Source: Propionibacterium sp. oral taxon 192 str. F0372 (GTDB taxonomy: Bacteria > Actinomycetota > Actinomycetes > Propionibacteriales > Propionibacteriaceae). Taken from it: 64,000 bases of DNA. The translations under genes were made by a program, and so were the position numbers. The DNA is taken from positions 871,698-935,697 of the forward strand of contig NZ_KE340297.1 of NCBI RefSeq assembly GCF_000413315.1. Direction: 5' to 3'. Shown here piece after piece: positions 53,359 through 62,799 of the stretch (position 1 is the stretch's first letter; the number at the start of each line of letters is the position of its first letter). The notes under the pieces are model-generated. The model did no database searches, had not been told where the DNA came from, and saw only the letters and a program-made list of their open reading frames with translations.

Positions 53359-55269
53359 GTGCTGGTGCTCACGAGACCTCATCACCGATGCGGGGACCTG
53401 CCGGTCGTCGCGGTGCTGATGGCCGTCCTTGCGATGGTCACCACCTGGTTGATGCCCTTGTCGGCCTGCGCGGACCCCCCTAAGAACCAGATCCAGGTGG
53501 AGCTCGAGTCGGTAAACCCGGCGACGCTGGGGAATGAGGGGGACCTCGTACTCAGCGGCACGGTGACCAACACCACCGAAGAACCCCTCACCGACCTGGG
53601 AGTGCAGCTGTGGCGTGATGCTCGCCCGATCACCTCCCTGGATGTGCTGGCCGAGGCGATGGAAGCCAATGGCGGCAGCGGTGCGGTGATGCAGTCTGCG
53701 CCTGCTCACGACCACCTTGGCGACGGCAGCCTGGGGCCCGGACAGACCAAACAGTTCACCGTCCGAGCCGCGATGGGCTCCGACGCAGAGGAACAACTGT
53801 GGTTGTCGCAGCCGGGTGCCGCCTACCGGATCGGTGTCGAGGTACGCTCCATGTCGTCCTGGAACGATTCGTGGCTGGGCGCTGCGCGCACCGTCATCTC
53901 CCTCCCGGGCTCGGTCACCGCCCACGTGGCCCCCATCGTCCAGTTGAACGCCATCCCGTCGATGACCGAACCGACCACGCTGCGGCAAACCGCGCAGTTC
54001 GCCGACAACCGGCTGGCCATCGACCTGACGCAACGATTGATACCGCTGACCAACTACGCCCAGGCCAATGGACTGCAGGTCGTCGTGGACCCGCTGCTAT
54101 TCGATGAGGCCACGGCCCTGGCCGCCTCTCACTTGGAGGGAGCCGATACCGCCCAGGCTTGGCTGGAGATAATCACTGCGATGCTCGCCCAGCAGCGACT
54201 GGTCCGAAGCCTGTATGGCTCCCCGGATATCGCCTCCCTGCTCGTCGCCGACGAGCAACTGGCCCAGCGCAGCGCGCAACTCCCCGAAGCACATCCGCTG
54301 GCCGGGGCCCAACTGTGGATCATCCCGGCTGGTGGGACGGTGACTCAAGCGATGCTGGATGCCTTCCCGCAGGCCTCCGTCGTGCTGGGATCGAATACCT
54401 CGGGTGTCAATGGCTCCACCCGGGTGCTGCGCACTTCATCGATCATTGATCCCCACACGCCAGAGGGCACCTGGACCTCGTTGGCCGCCGCAGAGCAGGT
54501 GGTAGCCGGGACCCAGGGCACGGCCATGGTGTCGGTTGTCACCACCCTCGCACAGCTCACCTGGTTGTCGTCCACCGCTTCGATCCGCACCTGGATCGAA
54601 GCCTCGGCCATCCAAACTGGCGAACCGGTGGACCTCGCACAACTCGCTGATGCCAGTCCCAATGGCACCCTGGCCGCCCGCACCCAGCAGACCCGCCAGC
54701 TGGTCACCACATGGTGCGCCATGGTCACCGACGAAACCTGCGTGGACTCACTGATCCCCGGGGCCTGGTCAACCCGCTGGTCCAGCCCAAACGACGCCTT
54801 GGCCTGGCTGGATGCCTTGGATGCGACGCCGTCAGCCGGGGTGGGTGCTGGAGGTATCGAATTGGCCACCAGCGATTGGGTGACCACCTCGGCAGAGGAC
54901 AACCAGCTGCCGGTGACCATCACCAACCGAACCGCCCACCAAGTGCATCTGCTGGTCAAATTCACCTCGGCCAACCCGCTACGCATCGAGGTGCCGGATT
55001 CCGAGGTGATGACCATCAGCCCAGGGGAATCCGCCACGGTGCGGGTGAAACCACGCACCCAAGGCAACGGGACGGTCGCTTTCACCGCCCAGGCGCTCAC
55101 TCCGTCGCGGATTCCAGTGGGGGATCCGGTCGATTTCTCAATCACCGGTACCAATGCCGGGCGGATCGGATGGATCATCATCATCGCCTCGGGTGCGGTG
55201 CTGCTGGGAGCCACCGCCCTGCGGGTGCGTCAAGTGCGGCACGAGAACCGCGACGCCGCAACGACCTGA
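53359..55269 (+). CDS. DUF6049-family secreted/membrane protein
   Basis: The 636-aa protein has a signal segment (LPVVAVLMAVLAMVTTWLMPLSACA), a long extracellular part with an N-terminal beta-rich domain (LVLSGTVTNTTEEPLTDLGVQLW), a central region and a second beta-sandwich near the end (LPVTITNRTAHQVHLLVKF). One C-terminal membrane segment (GWIIIIASGAVLLGATALRV) has a basic tail. This is the architecture of DUF6049/Rv3909-like proteins encoded beside murJ in mycobacteria. The start is GTG 53359. Function is unknown, probably in cell-wall assembly. Confidence 0.85.
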   Translation: MLVLTRPHHRCGDLPVVAVLMAVLAMVTTWLMPLSACADPPKNQIQVELESVNPATLGNEGDLVLSGTVTNTTEEPLTDLGVQLWRDARPITSLDVLAEAMEANGGSGAVMQSAPAHDHLGDGSLGPGQTKQFTVRAAMGSDAEEQLWLSQPGAAYRIGVEVRSMSSWNDSWLGAARTVISLPGSVTAHVAPIVQLNAIPSMTEPTTLRQTAQFADNRLAIDLTQRLIPLTNYAQANGLQVVVDPLLFDEATALAASHLEGADTAQAWLEIITAMLAQQRLVRSLYGSPDIASLLVADEQLAQRSAQLPEAHPLAGAQLWIIPAGGTVTQAMLDAFPQASVVLGSNTSGVNGSTRVLRTSSIIDPHTPEGTWTSLAAAEQVVAGTQGTAMVSVVTTLAQLTWLSSTASIRTWIEASAIQTGEPVDLAQLADASPNGTLAARTQQTRQLVTTWCAMVTDETCVDSLIPGAWSTRWSSPNDALAWLDALDATPSAGVGAGGIELATSDWVTTSAEDNQLPVTITNRTAHQVHLLVKFTSANPLRIEVPDSEVMTISPGESATVRVKPRTQGNGTVAFTAQALTPSRIPVGDPVDFSITGTNAGRIGWIIIIASGAVLLGATALRVRQVRHENRDAATT

Positions 55270-55315
55270 ACCATTGACTGGGCTGATCGGGCAGACTTGG
55301 AGAAACAGGAGGGGT

Positions 55316-57166
55316 ATGGACAACAACGAGCCGACGACGTGGCACCAGAATGTGTCAACCGTGACCCCAGGCTTGCTCATCGGCGGGCGCTACCGGTTGG
55401 AGGCGAATCTCGGAGTCCACACCCAAGTGACCACCTGGCGGGGGACCGACCAGGATCTGTCACGCTCGGTACTCGTCCATCTGACCTCCGTTGACGATGA
55501 ACGTTTCGGCTGGGTACTACAGGCCGCGCGACGAGCCGCCGGGGTGAGTGATCCCCGGTTCCTGCGGGTGCTCGACGCTGCCCAGGCCTCGGGCCAGAAT
55601 CCGTGGAGTTACGTGGTATGCGAATACCCCGTCGGCGACTCTCTCGTCGACCTTCTTTCCCGGCAGCTGCTCACCTCGCGGCAAGCAGGTTTGTTGGTTG
55701 GCCAGGTGACCGATGCGTTGTGCGCCCAGCATGCCGACGGGAATTTCCACCAGTGCCTGGGCCCCGACCAGGTGGTGGTGACCGCCAACGGGAATGTGAA
55801 GATCTCCGGCTTTCTCATTGAGGCCGCAGCCAACGACCTGGCTCAGCGGGACTGGTCGGTCCAGCAGAAGGCTGACGTCGTGGGGCTGGCCTCGCTGCTG
55901 TATGCCGCTCTCACCGGCCACTGGCCGATTCCCCCCAGCCAGCCGCAGCGACCCTTCCGAGGCCTGCCACCCGCCCCGTTGCAGGGTCTGCCCCCCACCA
56001 CCGAGCAGTTTTGGTGCCCACCCACCCAGCTGAACCCGCAGGCCGATCCGGGTCTGGCTAGCATCGCCCTGGCCGGGTTGCGCCCCAGCGTGGGACTGGT
56101 TGGGCCAAGCCTGCACTCGGCGGCAGAGCTGGCCGACGCGCTCACCTCGGTCGTCGGAGCGACCGGGGCAGAGGAGACCTTGGAAAGGATGATGGCCGGA
56201 TCGGGGAGCTCAGTCTCGTCCCTAGCGAATACGCCGGATGTGGCGGCCTCGGATGCAGCCACCCAGGTGCTCGGTGTCGGCCAAGAACCAACCCAAACGC
56301 TTGCGACCGGCCCTGGCGAACCAACAACACCGAGCGCCACCGACCCGCAGGCCCCGACAATGGTCATGGCCCCAGCTGCCACGCAGACCCCATCCCAGGT
56401 TCCGGCTCATACGTCAGCCCCGAACGCCAATGGCCCCAGAACCGCGGTACTGCCCTCGGTGGATGACGAGGAATCTGGCACCGCCCACGACGATCTTTTC
56501 GCGGGCCAGTCACCAGAGCCCCCGCCGTGGCTTTCCCCGGCCAAACCACGAAATCCGGGTGCCCGGATCCGGATCGACGGGCTACCCCTTCGCCCGGTGG
56601 TGACAGGCATCGTGGCGCTCGCCGTGCTCGTGGCGTTGGTGCTGGGAGTCAAGTCCTGTGCCGGTGGCGGTGCAGAATCCCCCGGACAGTCCGAGACCCA
56701 CGAGCAGGTGGCGGTGGCCCAGGCCTTCGTCTTGGACCCGGTAGCTGACGGCGGCGACATGTCGGAGAATATGTCGGACGCCCCGCTGGCCGTCGACGGT
56801 GATCCGGCGACAACCTGGGATACTTTGACCTACTACGGAAATCCCTCCTTTGGAGGACTCAAGCCCGGCGTGGGGCTGGTGCTCGACCTGGGGAAGCAGA
56901 CCTCGGTTTCGCAGGTAAGCCTGCAACTGACCAACCAGCCGAACAAGGTACAGATCATGGTGCCTTCGGATCCCTCGACTCAGACGGCACCTACCGATTC
57001 GGTCACGTCGTGGTCGGTCGTCGCCAGCGACGACGCGATGGGGAGCAGCGGCGTCCTGACGACATCGACCACCACTCGGTTCATAATGGTGTACTTCACC
57101 CAACTGCCTTCCATCGGGAACGCCCAGTACAAATCGGGCATCGCCGAGGTAACTATCACCTCCTGA
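55316..57166 (+). CDS. Membrane-anchored pseudokinase with C-terminal discoidin-like domain
   Basis: The 616-aa protein begins with a protein-kinase-like fold (TPGLLIGGRYRLEANLGVHTQVTTWRGTD). Catalytic residues are missing: the VAIK Lys region reads RSVLVHLT and the DFG region reads KISGFLI. A Pro/Thr/Gln-rich linker follows, one membrane segment near 430 (VVTGIVALAVLVALVLGVKS) and an extracellular discoidin-like domain (AVDGDPATTWDTLTYYGNPSFGGLKPGVGLVLDLGK). It matches the C-terminal part of mycobacterial MurJ (Rv3910), where the pseudokinase recruits FhaA, but no MurJ is fused or adjacent here. AGGAGG precedes ATG 55316. Confidence 0.88.
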   Translation: MDNNEPTTWHQNVSTVTPGLLIGGRYRLEANLGVHTQVTTWRGTDQDLSRSVLVHLTSVDDERFGWVLQAARRAAGVSDPRFLRVLDAAQASGQNPWSYVVCEYPVGDSLVDLLSRQLLTSRQAGLLVGQVTDALCAQHADGNFHQCLGPDQVVVTANGNVKISGFLIEAAANDLAQRDWSVQQKADVVGLASLLYAALTGHWPIPPSQPQRPFRGLPPAPLQGLPPTTEQFWCPPTQLNPQADPGLASIALAGLRPSVGLVGPSLHSAAELADALTSVVGATGAEETLERMMAGSGSSVSSLANTPDVAASDAATQVLGVGQEPTQTLATGPGEPTTPSATDPQAPTMVMAPAATQTPSQVPAHTSAPNANGPRTAVLPSVDDEESGTAHDDLFAGQSPEPPPWLSPAKPRNPGARIRIDGLPLRPVVTGIVALAVLVALVLGVKSCAGGGAESPGQSETHEQVAVAQAFVLDPVADGGDMSENMSDAPLAVDGDPATTWDTLTYYGNPSFGGLKPGVGLVLDLGKQTSVSQVSLQLTNQPNKVQIMVPSDPSTQTAPTDSVTSWSVVASDDAMGSSGVLTTSTTTRFIMVYFTQLPSIGNAQYKSGIAEVTITS

Positions 57167-57176
57167 GGAGTCATCC

Positions 57177-57902
57177 ATGAAGTTGCTGATCATTCGTCAC
57201 GGGGAGTCGACCAACAACCTCCTCCATGCAACCACTGGTGGTTTCGAAGGACGCTCCCCCGACCCACTGCTCACCCCGCGCGGACAGCAGCAGGCGCAGA
57301 GCCTGGCTCAGGCGATGATTGATGGTGCTCAACCCGCTCCGACGGTGATCTACTGCTCGCTGATGAGTCGCGCGATCCAGACCGCAGCCCCGCTGGCCGA
57401 CGCCCTAGACCTGCCGATCGTCGGCCACCCCGAGATCTACGAGGCTGGAGGACCCTACGAGGGCGACCCGGCCGATCCGGTGCCCCATCCAGGTGCTTCA
57501 CGCAGTGAATTGCAGGCGCTCACCCCGCGCATCGTGTTGCCCACCGAGGCGGAGGAAAGCGGTTGGTACCACGGTCATGGGGAAGATGATCCAGCGCGGG
57601 CCGAGCGCGGCGCCATGGTGATCCGGCAGATGGTGGCCGCCCATGCCGGGCAGGATTGCATAGTGGGTCTCGTTTGCCACGAGTGGATCGCCCAGTACCT
57701 GATCCGGGCAGCCATCGGCTTCCACGCCGTCGGAGGGGTCGCCGAACCGTGGATGGGGATGAACAACACTGGGACGACCTTCATTGATATGGAACAACCC
57801 GTCCCGGTGACCGAGACCAGTCACAACGGCGCATCCCTGGAACGGGTTCTCACCTGGCACAACAACACCCGGCACCTACCCCTCGACCTGATCACCGGCT
57901 GA
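57177..57902 (+). CDS. Histidine phosphatase (phosphoglycerate-mutase-like)
   Basis: The 241-aa protein starts MKLLIIRHGESTNN, the RHG phosphohistidine motif, followed by LTPRGQQQAQSLA and YCSLMSRAIQTAAPLA. The second catalytic His is in GLVCHEWIAQYL. The insert between these is longer than in simple Pgm proteins. It probably hydrolyses a phosphate ester; the substrate is unknown. It begins 10 bases after the pseudokinase stop, in the place where sigM is often found in mycobacteria. Confidence 0.87.
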   Translation: MKLLIIRHGESTNNLLHATTGGFEGRSPDPLLTPRGQQQAQSLAQAMIDGAQPAPTVIYCSLMSRAIQTAAPLADALDLPIVGHPEIYEAGGPYEGDPADPVPHPGASRSELQALTPRIVLPTEAEESGWYHGHGEDDPARAERGAMVIRQMVAAHAGQDCIVGLVCHEWIAQYLIRAAIGFHAVGGVAEPWMGMNNTGTTFIDMEQPVPVTETSHNGASLERVLTWHNNTRHLPLDLITG

Positions 57903-58183
57903 GTTGCCGGAATTCTGGCAGGCTTGCGGTGCCAGCTGGTATCTGCCTGGCACCGATCTCATCGTGCAGAAAGGCCCGCTGTCATGCGGACCTCTCAAGA
58001 TTGAGAGCCTTGTCAGCTATTGGCGTCAACACTCGGGTGGGCTTCAGGTATGGAATTTATCTGTGGTGGTTGAATGTTGGGTGCAGGCTGCCGGTGATCC
58101 GGTCCGCGCCGCCGGAGGAATAGGCGTCGGCATCGGCGCGTTCGACCTGTCACGAGATCGTCGAACCTGTGAGAGGGGTTCTC
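57903..58183. other. Intergenic region before trxB
   Basis: These 281 bases hold no recognised gene. A sigM-like gene, expected here from the mycobacterial order, is not present. Confidence 0.5.
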
Positions 58184-59218
58184 ATGTCCAGCAATCCGTT
58201 TGCCGTGCCGGGTCTTGACCTTGGTCTGGGCACCAGTACCCCGGTTTCCGAAGAATCCACCTTTTTGCACACCGATGACACCATCCATGAAGTGATCATC
58301 GTCGGCTCGGGGCCCGCTGGGTATACCGCCGCGGTGTACACCGCCCGGGGTGGCTTGGCGCCGCTGGTCTTTGAGGGCTCAATCGGCGCTGGTGGCGCCT
58401 TGATGAACACCACCGACGTAGAGAATTACCCCGGTTTTCCCGAAGGTGTACTCGGCCCGGACCTGATGGGTAAGATGCGCACCCAGGCGGAGCGGTTCGG
58501 CGCTCAACTCGTCGCCGACGATGTGACCGCAATGGATCTCATGGGGGAGATGAAGACCGTCACCGATTCCGCCGGGGTAATGCATCGCGCAAAGACGGTC
58601 ATCTTGGCCATGGGGGCGGCCCATCGCAAGCTGGATATCCCAGCCGAGGAGAAATATTCGGGTCGTGGGGTTTCCTGGTGTGCCACCTGCGACGGATTCT
58701 TCTACCGGGGCAAGGACATCGCCGTGGTCGGCGGTGGCGACTCCGCAGCCGAGGAGGCCACCTTCCTCACCCGTTTCGCCAACTCGGTGACCCTTATCCA
58801 TCGCCGCAACGAATTGCGTGCATCCAAGATCATGGTTTCCCGGGTACTTGAGGATCCGAAGATCACCGTTGCTTGGAATTCCCGGATCGTCGACATGAGC
58901 GGTGAACCGACCCTGCAGTCGCTGACCCTTGAGGATACGGTGACCGGGCAGACCCGCGAGATTGAGGTTGCCGGGCTCTTTGAGGCCATTGGCCTGGTGC
59001 CACGTTCTGAGCTGGTCGCCGGTCAGGTCGAGCTCTCCGAGGGCGGGTATGTGAAGGTCGACGGGTCCTCCACTCGCACCAGCCTTCCTGGAGTCTTTGC
59101 CTGCGGCGATCTTGTCGACGACGTCTACCAGCAGGCAATCACGGCTGCCGGCACTGGATGCCGGGCTGCCTTGGACGCCGAGCGCCATCTAGCAAACCTC
59201 ACCCGGGATCCTTCCTGA
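58184..59218 (+). CDS. trxB: Thioredoxin reductase
   Basis: The protein of about 344 aa has the FAD motif VIIVGSGPAGYTAAVYTARGG, the redox-active SWCATCDG (CATC pair), the NADPH motif GGGDSAAEEA and the C-terminal FAD loop GVFACGDLVDDVYQQAITAAGTG. It passes electrons from NADPH to thioredoxin in the cytoplasm. The N-terminus is about 35 residues longer than in E. coli TrxB. The start may be ATG 58184, or GTG 58169. trxA follows after 88 bases. Confidence 0.96.
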   Translation: MSSNPFAVPGLDLGLGTSTPVSEESTFLHTDDTIHEVIIVGSGPAGYTAAVYTARGGLAPLVFEGSIGAGGALMNTTDVENYPGFPEGVLGPDLMGKMRTQAERFGAQLVADDVTAMDLMGEMKTVTDSAGVMHRAKTVILAMGAAHRKLDIPAEEKYSGRGVSWCATCDGFFYRGKDIAVVGGGDSAAEEATFLTRFANSVTLIHRRNELRASKIMVSRVLEDPKITVAWNSRIVDMSGEPTLQSLTLEDTVTGQTREIEVAGLFEAIGLVPRSELVAGQVELSEGGYVKVDGSSTRTSLPGVFACGDLVDDVYQQAITAAGTGCRAALDAERHLANLTRDPS

Positions 59219-59306
59219 CAAACTGATCTGATTTTCAACCAAATCGTCGGTTTATTTCACCGACCCTGACAGCGGTCGTGCTGTCGTACACTTGAGAGGA
59301 ACTCAC

Positions 59307-59630
59307 ATGGCAGTTATCGAGATCACCGACCAGTCCTTCGAGGAAGAGGTCCGCAAATCCACGAAACCGGTCCTGGTCGACTACTGGGCTGATTGGTGCT
59401 CGCCCTGCAAGCAGCTCTCCCCGATCATCGACGAGCTTGCAGAAACCTACGGCGACCGCATGGTCTTTGCCAAGCTCGACACCAATGCGAACCCCGATAT
59501 CCCGATGCAGCAGGGCGTGATGGCCTTGCCGACTCTCCAGTTCTATGTGAATGGGGAGGTTGTGCAGCAGTTCCAGGGCGGCAAGACGAAAGCCGCGCTG
59601 ATCAGGGCCATCGAGTCGATCATTGACTGA
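59307..59630 (+). CDS. trxA: Thioredoxin with CSPC active site
   Basis: The 107-aa protein has the thioredoxin fold with active site YWADWCSPCKQL, buried Asp region and cis-proline ALPTLQFY. The usual CGPC is changed to CSPC, a Gly-to-Ser change that in general alters redox potential and reductase fit. ATG 59307 follows GAGGAA. It should be reduced by the TrxB encoded just upstream. Length is standard and nothing else is abnormal. Confidence 0.95.
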   Translation: MAVIEITDQSFEEEVRKSTKPVLVDYWADWCSPCKQLSPIIDELAETYGDRMVFAKLDTNANPDIPMQQGVMALPTLQFYVNGEVVQQFQGGKTKAALIRAIESIID

Positions 59631-59640
59631 TTGATTTATC

Positions 59641-59698
59641 GACAAAGCTCCTTGCCTGCAAATCTCCAAAATGGAGGGCTGAGGCAAGGAGCCTTGTC
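59641..59698. terminator. Hairpin between convergent trxA and parB
   Basis: A 17-bp inverted repeat (59641-59657 with 59682-59698, one mismatch, core GCTCCTTGCCT) has a second small stem in its loop (CTCC AAAAT GGAG). It lies 10 bases after the trxA stop. Without a long T run it may be a structured terminator acting on both strands. Confidence 0.7.
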
Positions 59699-59862
59699 AT
59701 TCCATGGTTGATCGCCTCCGGATCCGGGGATCGGAGCCGCGTCGGTTTCTCCTGTCCAAGGAGAAGCATGCCGAGGTCCGGGGACTTCGGCCCGGGTCGT
59801 CGTCCACGCCGCCAAGGATCATCGTCCGCCTCGGGATGACCTCCACCAGTCGGGTCCAGCAC

Positions 59863-60777
59863 TCAGCGCTCCAGCAGTTCCATGATCCGGTCCAGATCAT
59901 CGGCGTCGGCAAACTCGATGGTGACCTTCCCCTTCCGGGCACCCACCTGAATCTGTACCTTCGTATCGAGCCGATGGGCCAGCCGGTCGGCATGAGCGGT
60001 TGCGTAGGCAGGGACCTCTTTTGCCTGGCGACGCCTGGCCGGGCTGGGCCAGCCGGTCAGCTGGGTCAGCGAGGCTTCCTCCTCGGCACCACGAACCGAC
60101 AGCCCCTCAGCGACGATTCGCTGGGCCAGGCGCTCCTGGGCGGCAGGATCATCAAGTTTGAGAATCGCCCTGGCATGGCCAGCCGAGAGCACACCAGCGG
60201 CTACCCGGCGCTGCACCGGACCGGGCAGGGTGAGTAGGCGCATGGTGTTCGAGATGTGCGGACGTGATCTTTTGATCCGCTGGGAGAGCTCCTCTTGGGA
60301 GCAATCGAAATCATCCAACAGCTGCCGGTAAGCGGCCGCTTCTTCAAGAGGATTCAGTTGTGCCCGGTGCAGGTTCTCCAGCAGCGCGTCGCGCAGCATA
60401 TCGGCGTCGTCGGTCTTGCGCACGATGGCCGGAATGACCGCCAATCCGGCGATCTTGTGAGCGCGCAGTCTGCGCTCCCCCATGATGAGTTCATACCCAC
60501 CAGAGCGTTCCCTGACGACGACCGGCTGCAGCAGGCCGACCTCCTTGACCGAGGCGACAAGTTCATCAAGCTCGGCCTCATCGAAGACCTGCCGCGGCTG
60601 ATGCGGATTGGGAACCACCTTGTCAACCGGGATTTCAGCGTAGTAGGAACCGTCCGGCGCCTGGTCACGCCGGGGCTCATCATTGGCTTCCTCTACGACT
60701 TCCTCCGCACGCGGTTCGGTGCTCTGCAGGAGTGCACCGAGACCTCGTCCAAGACCTCCGGGCTTCGTCTTGGCCAT
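59863..60777 (-). CDS. parB: Chromosome-partitioning protein ParB
   Basis: The 304-aa protein has the GGLGRGLGALL N-terminus, the ParA-interacting and CTP-binding box (VPNPHQPRQVFDE ... GERRLRAHKIAG), helix-turn-helix (CSQEELSQRIKRSRPHISNTMRLL) and a dimerising C-terminus. It binds parS and loads partition complexes near the origin. Its start overlaps the parA stop, so the pair is one operon. Two parS sites lie within 1 kb. Confidence 0.96.
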   Translation of the reverse strand: MAKTKPGGLGRGLGALLQSTEPRAEEVVEEANDEPRRDQAPDGSYYAEIPVDKVVPNPHQPRQVFDEAELDELVASVKEVGLLQPVVVRERSGGYELIMGERRLRAHKIAGLAVIPAIVRKTDDADMLRDALLENLHRAQLNPLEEAAAYRQLLDDFDCSQEELSQRIKRSRPHISNTMRLLTLPGPVQRRVAAGVLSAGHARAILKLDDPAAQERLAQRIVAEGLSVRGAEEEASLTQLTGWPSPARRRQAKEVPAYATAHADRLAHRLDTKVQIQVGARKGKVTIEFADADDLDRIMELLER

Positions 60778-61619
60778 CAGTCCTCCTTCTGGTTGATTTC
60801 TGCTCCGCGTTCTGCAATTTCTCGCGCGGCCTTCACATAGGACTTAGCACCCACCGATTCCGGGTCGTAGGTGAGAATCGTCTGCCCGTAGCTGGGCGCC
60901 TCACTCACCCGGACCGACCGTGGGATCATCGTCCGAAGGGTCTGCTCCGGGAAATGCTTGCGAACTTCCTCCCCCACCTGACTGGAAAGCTTCGTCCTAG
61001 CATCGAACATCGTCAACAGAACCGTGCCAAGCACCAGTTCCTGATTGAGATCTTCCTGGACCGCGTTGATCGTTCGCATCAACTGAGTCACACCTTCGAG
61101 CGCGTAGTACTCAGTCTGAATCGGCACCATGACCTCCGTCGCCGCAACGAAAGCGTTGAGCGTCAGCAGCCCCAATGATGGCGGACAATCGAATATCACG
61201 TAGTCAACGTAGTATTTTGATTGGAATCTTTTGAGTGCTTTCTTCAGTTTCTGTTCCCTCGCCACAAGCGGAACCAGCTCAATCTCCGCGGCAGCGAGAT
61301 CGATTGTCGCCGGAACCACCACAAGGTTCTTGGATTCTGGCGAGTTGGAGGCGACATCTTCGATTGGTTTGTCCTGCAACAGCACTTCGTAGGTACCGGG
61401 AGTTCCCGAGACGTGATCCACACCGAGAGCCGTGGACGCATTCCCCTGGGGATCGAGATCCATCAGGAGAACCTTGAGCCCGCTTTTTGCCAACGCGGCG
61501 GCGACGTTCACTGCCGTTGTCGTTTTCCCCACGCCACCTTTCTGGTTGGCGATGACGATTGTCCTCGGTGTGGCCGGGCGAGGGAATGTTTCACGTGAAA
61601 CGGTCGTCGTGTCAGTCAC
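60777..61619 (-). CDS. parA: Chromosome-partitioning ATPase ParA
   Basis: The protein of about 280 aa has the deviant Walker [13 protein letters not shown], Walker A' and B regions ([25 protein letters not shown]) typical of ParA/Soj. I choose GTG 61619, which has AAGGAGG about 8 bases upstream; the longer frame to 61637 lacks a site. A parS site is embedded in its first codons, which read VSRET at the palindrome. ParA drives segregation of ParB-parS complexes. Confidence 0.95.
   Translation of the reverse strand: MTDTTTVSRETFPRPATPRTIVIANQKGGVGKTTTAVNVAAALAKSGLKVLLMDLDPQGNASTALGVDHVSGTPGTYEVLLQDKPIEDVASNSPESKNLVVVPATIDLAAAEIELVPLVAREQKLKKALKRFQSKYYVDYVIFDCPPSLGLLTLNAFVAATEVMVPIQTEYYALEGVTQLMRTINAVQEDLNQELVLGTVLLTMFDARTKLSSQVGEEVRKHFPEQTLRTMIPRSVRVSEAPSYGQTILTYDPESVGAKSYVKAAREIAERGAEINQKED
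61587..61602. promoter_or_regulatory. parS site inside the parA coding region
   Basis: TGTTTCACGTGAAACG contains the perfect 14-bp parS core GTTTCACGTGAAAC (61588-61601). It lies within the first 12 codons of parA. ParB should bind here. Confidence 0.95.
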
Positions 61620-61703
61620 GAGGTATGCCTCCTTCAACGCATCGACTCAAAAAGAATAACCTACCGATCTGACAGCTTTCTCTCACGCGTGCTACAACCA
61701 TCT

Positions 61704-61719
61704 CGTTTCACGTGAAACG
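61704..61719. promoter_or_regulatory. parS site upstream of parA
   Basis: CGTTTCACGTGAAACG at 61704-61719 is a perfect palindromic parS core, 117 bases from the first site and upstream of the parA start. It probably serves both as a ParB loading site and in parAB autoregulation. Confidence 0.95.
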
Positions 61720-62799
61720 GACCAGAACTTGTCGGCAGAACCGCTTGTGAAAGCCTCTCCCCATGTTCACCAGTCATAAAGCACACTGAAAAGTGACCTC
61801 AAGGTGAGCATGACAGTTGACACACTCATCATCCGACAGAAGAGCACAACACCGTCAGAACACTCCGGAATTCCTCACCCCATTCACCAAAGCACGTACC
61901 TCCCCTGAGGACCAACAGTCGACCAGAACGCAAGACTGACCGTCCTCTGACCCACGTCCTCTGACTAGACCTCGTGTGACTGGACCTCGTGATCACTTCA
62001 TCGCAACATGTTTGCCTCACATCACAGCAAGACCGAGCACGCCCGCAGCTCATCTTCGTGGCTGCCACCGGCACATTGAACAACCAAAATGTCCCTTAGC
62101 AATACCGACGCCGAGATCATCTGAAATGCGCCGGATTGGTGATGCCACACGACCCCAAATCAAAGCAAAGACACGCGCACCTAAGATAGTCATCTATGTA
62201 CGGTGCAACTCGGCCAGTCGCAGGCTTCAGCACAAACCCACTGACGATCATGATGAGTGAGTCCTCCTCGGTACAGGCAGCCTGCCACGGCTGGATCGTT
62301 CTCGCCTGACACCGGGAACAAAAGACCCCACGTCGTTGAGCACCGCCTATCACGGCATTCTGCCAAAGGTCCACGATTTCCCGAGAACGGTATCAAACCA
62401 ATCCCACTGCGATCAGCCGTCCGCAAGAATCGGGCTCGCCAGCGAAAGCCGGGGTGGTAAAGGTTCCGGTGAACCTCTCCCGCGGACGATCGGCATCATG
62501 CGCCCTCGACACCGCATGGCGGAAGCAAACCATCCGTCTCGGCTCCCACAATCCAGCAGCATGGCACGGACCAACGATATGGCCGACACAACCACAGATC
62601 TGCATGGCTGCCTGACACTCCCTAACAGACAAGTCTTGCGGCCTGACCAGGGGAAATGCACCACACAATGCTATACAAATTTCAATCACTTTGTCAGGAA
62701 GGCTTCTCCCGAGACATGTGCTGGTTAGGGGAAAATGGTCATGAAAGGTCCTCGCCACTCATCAATTTTCCCTATCACTTCATCCAGGTCCTCGGCACA
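61720..62799. other. Unassigned 1.1-kb region between parA and rsmG
   Basis: This region carries no convincing gene on either strand. Open frames of 60-130 residues exist on both strands but show no family motif, poor ribosome sites and atypical composition. Composition is less GC-rich than the flanking genes. Short direct repeats occur near 61937-61990 (GTCCTCTGAC twice, GACCTCGTG twice). I see no DnaA-box consensus cluster. Confidence 0.5.

Noticed and set aside
62393-62758. 121-residue open frame on the minus strand before rsmG
   Set aside because: It has a Cys/His/Arg-rich random composition, no motif and no good ribosome site.
61720-62799. Chromosomal replication origin
   Set aside because: Position near parA/rsmG is suggestive, but I see no cluster of DnaA boxes and no dnaA or dnaN gene; the origin is more likely beyond the right edge.
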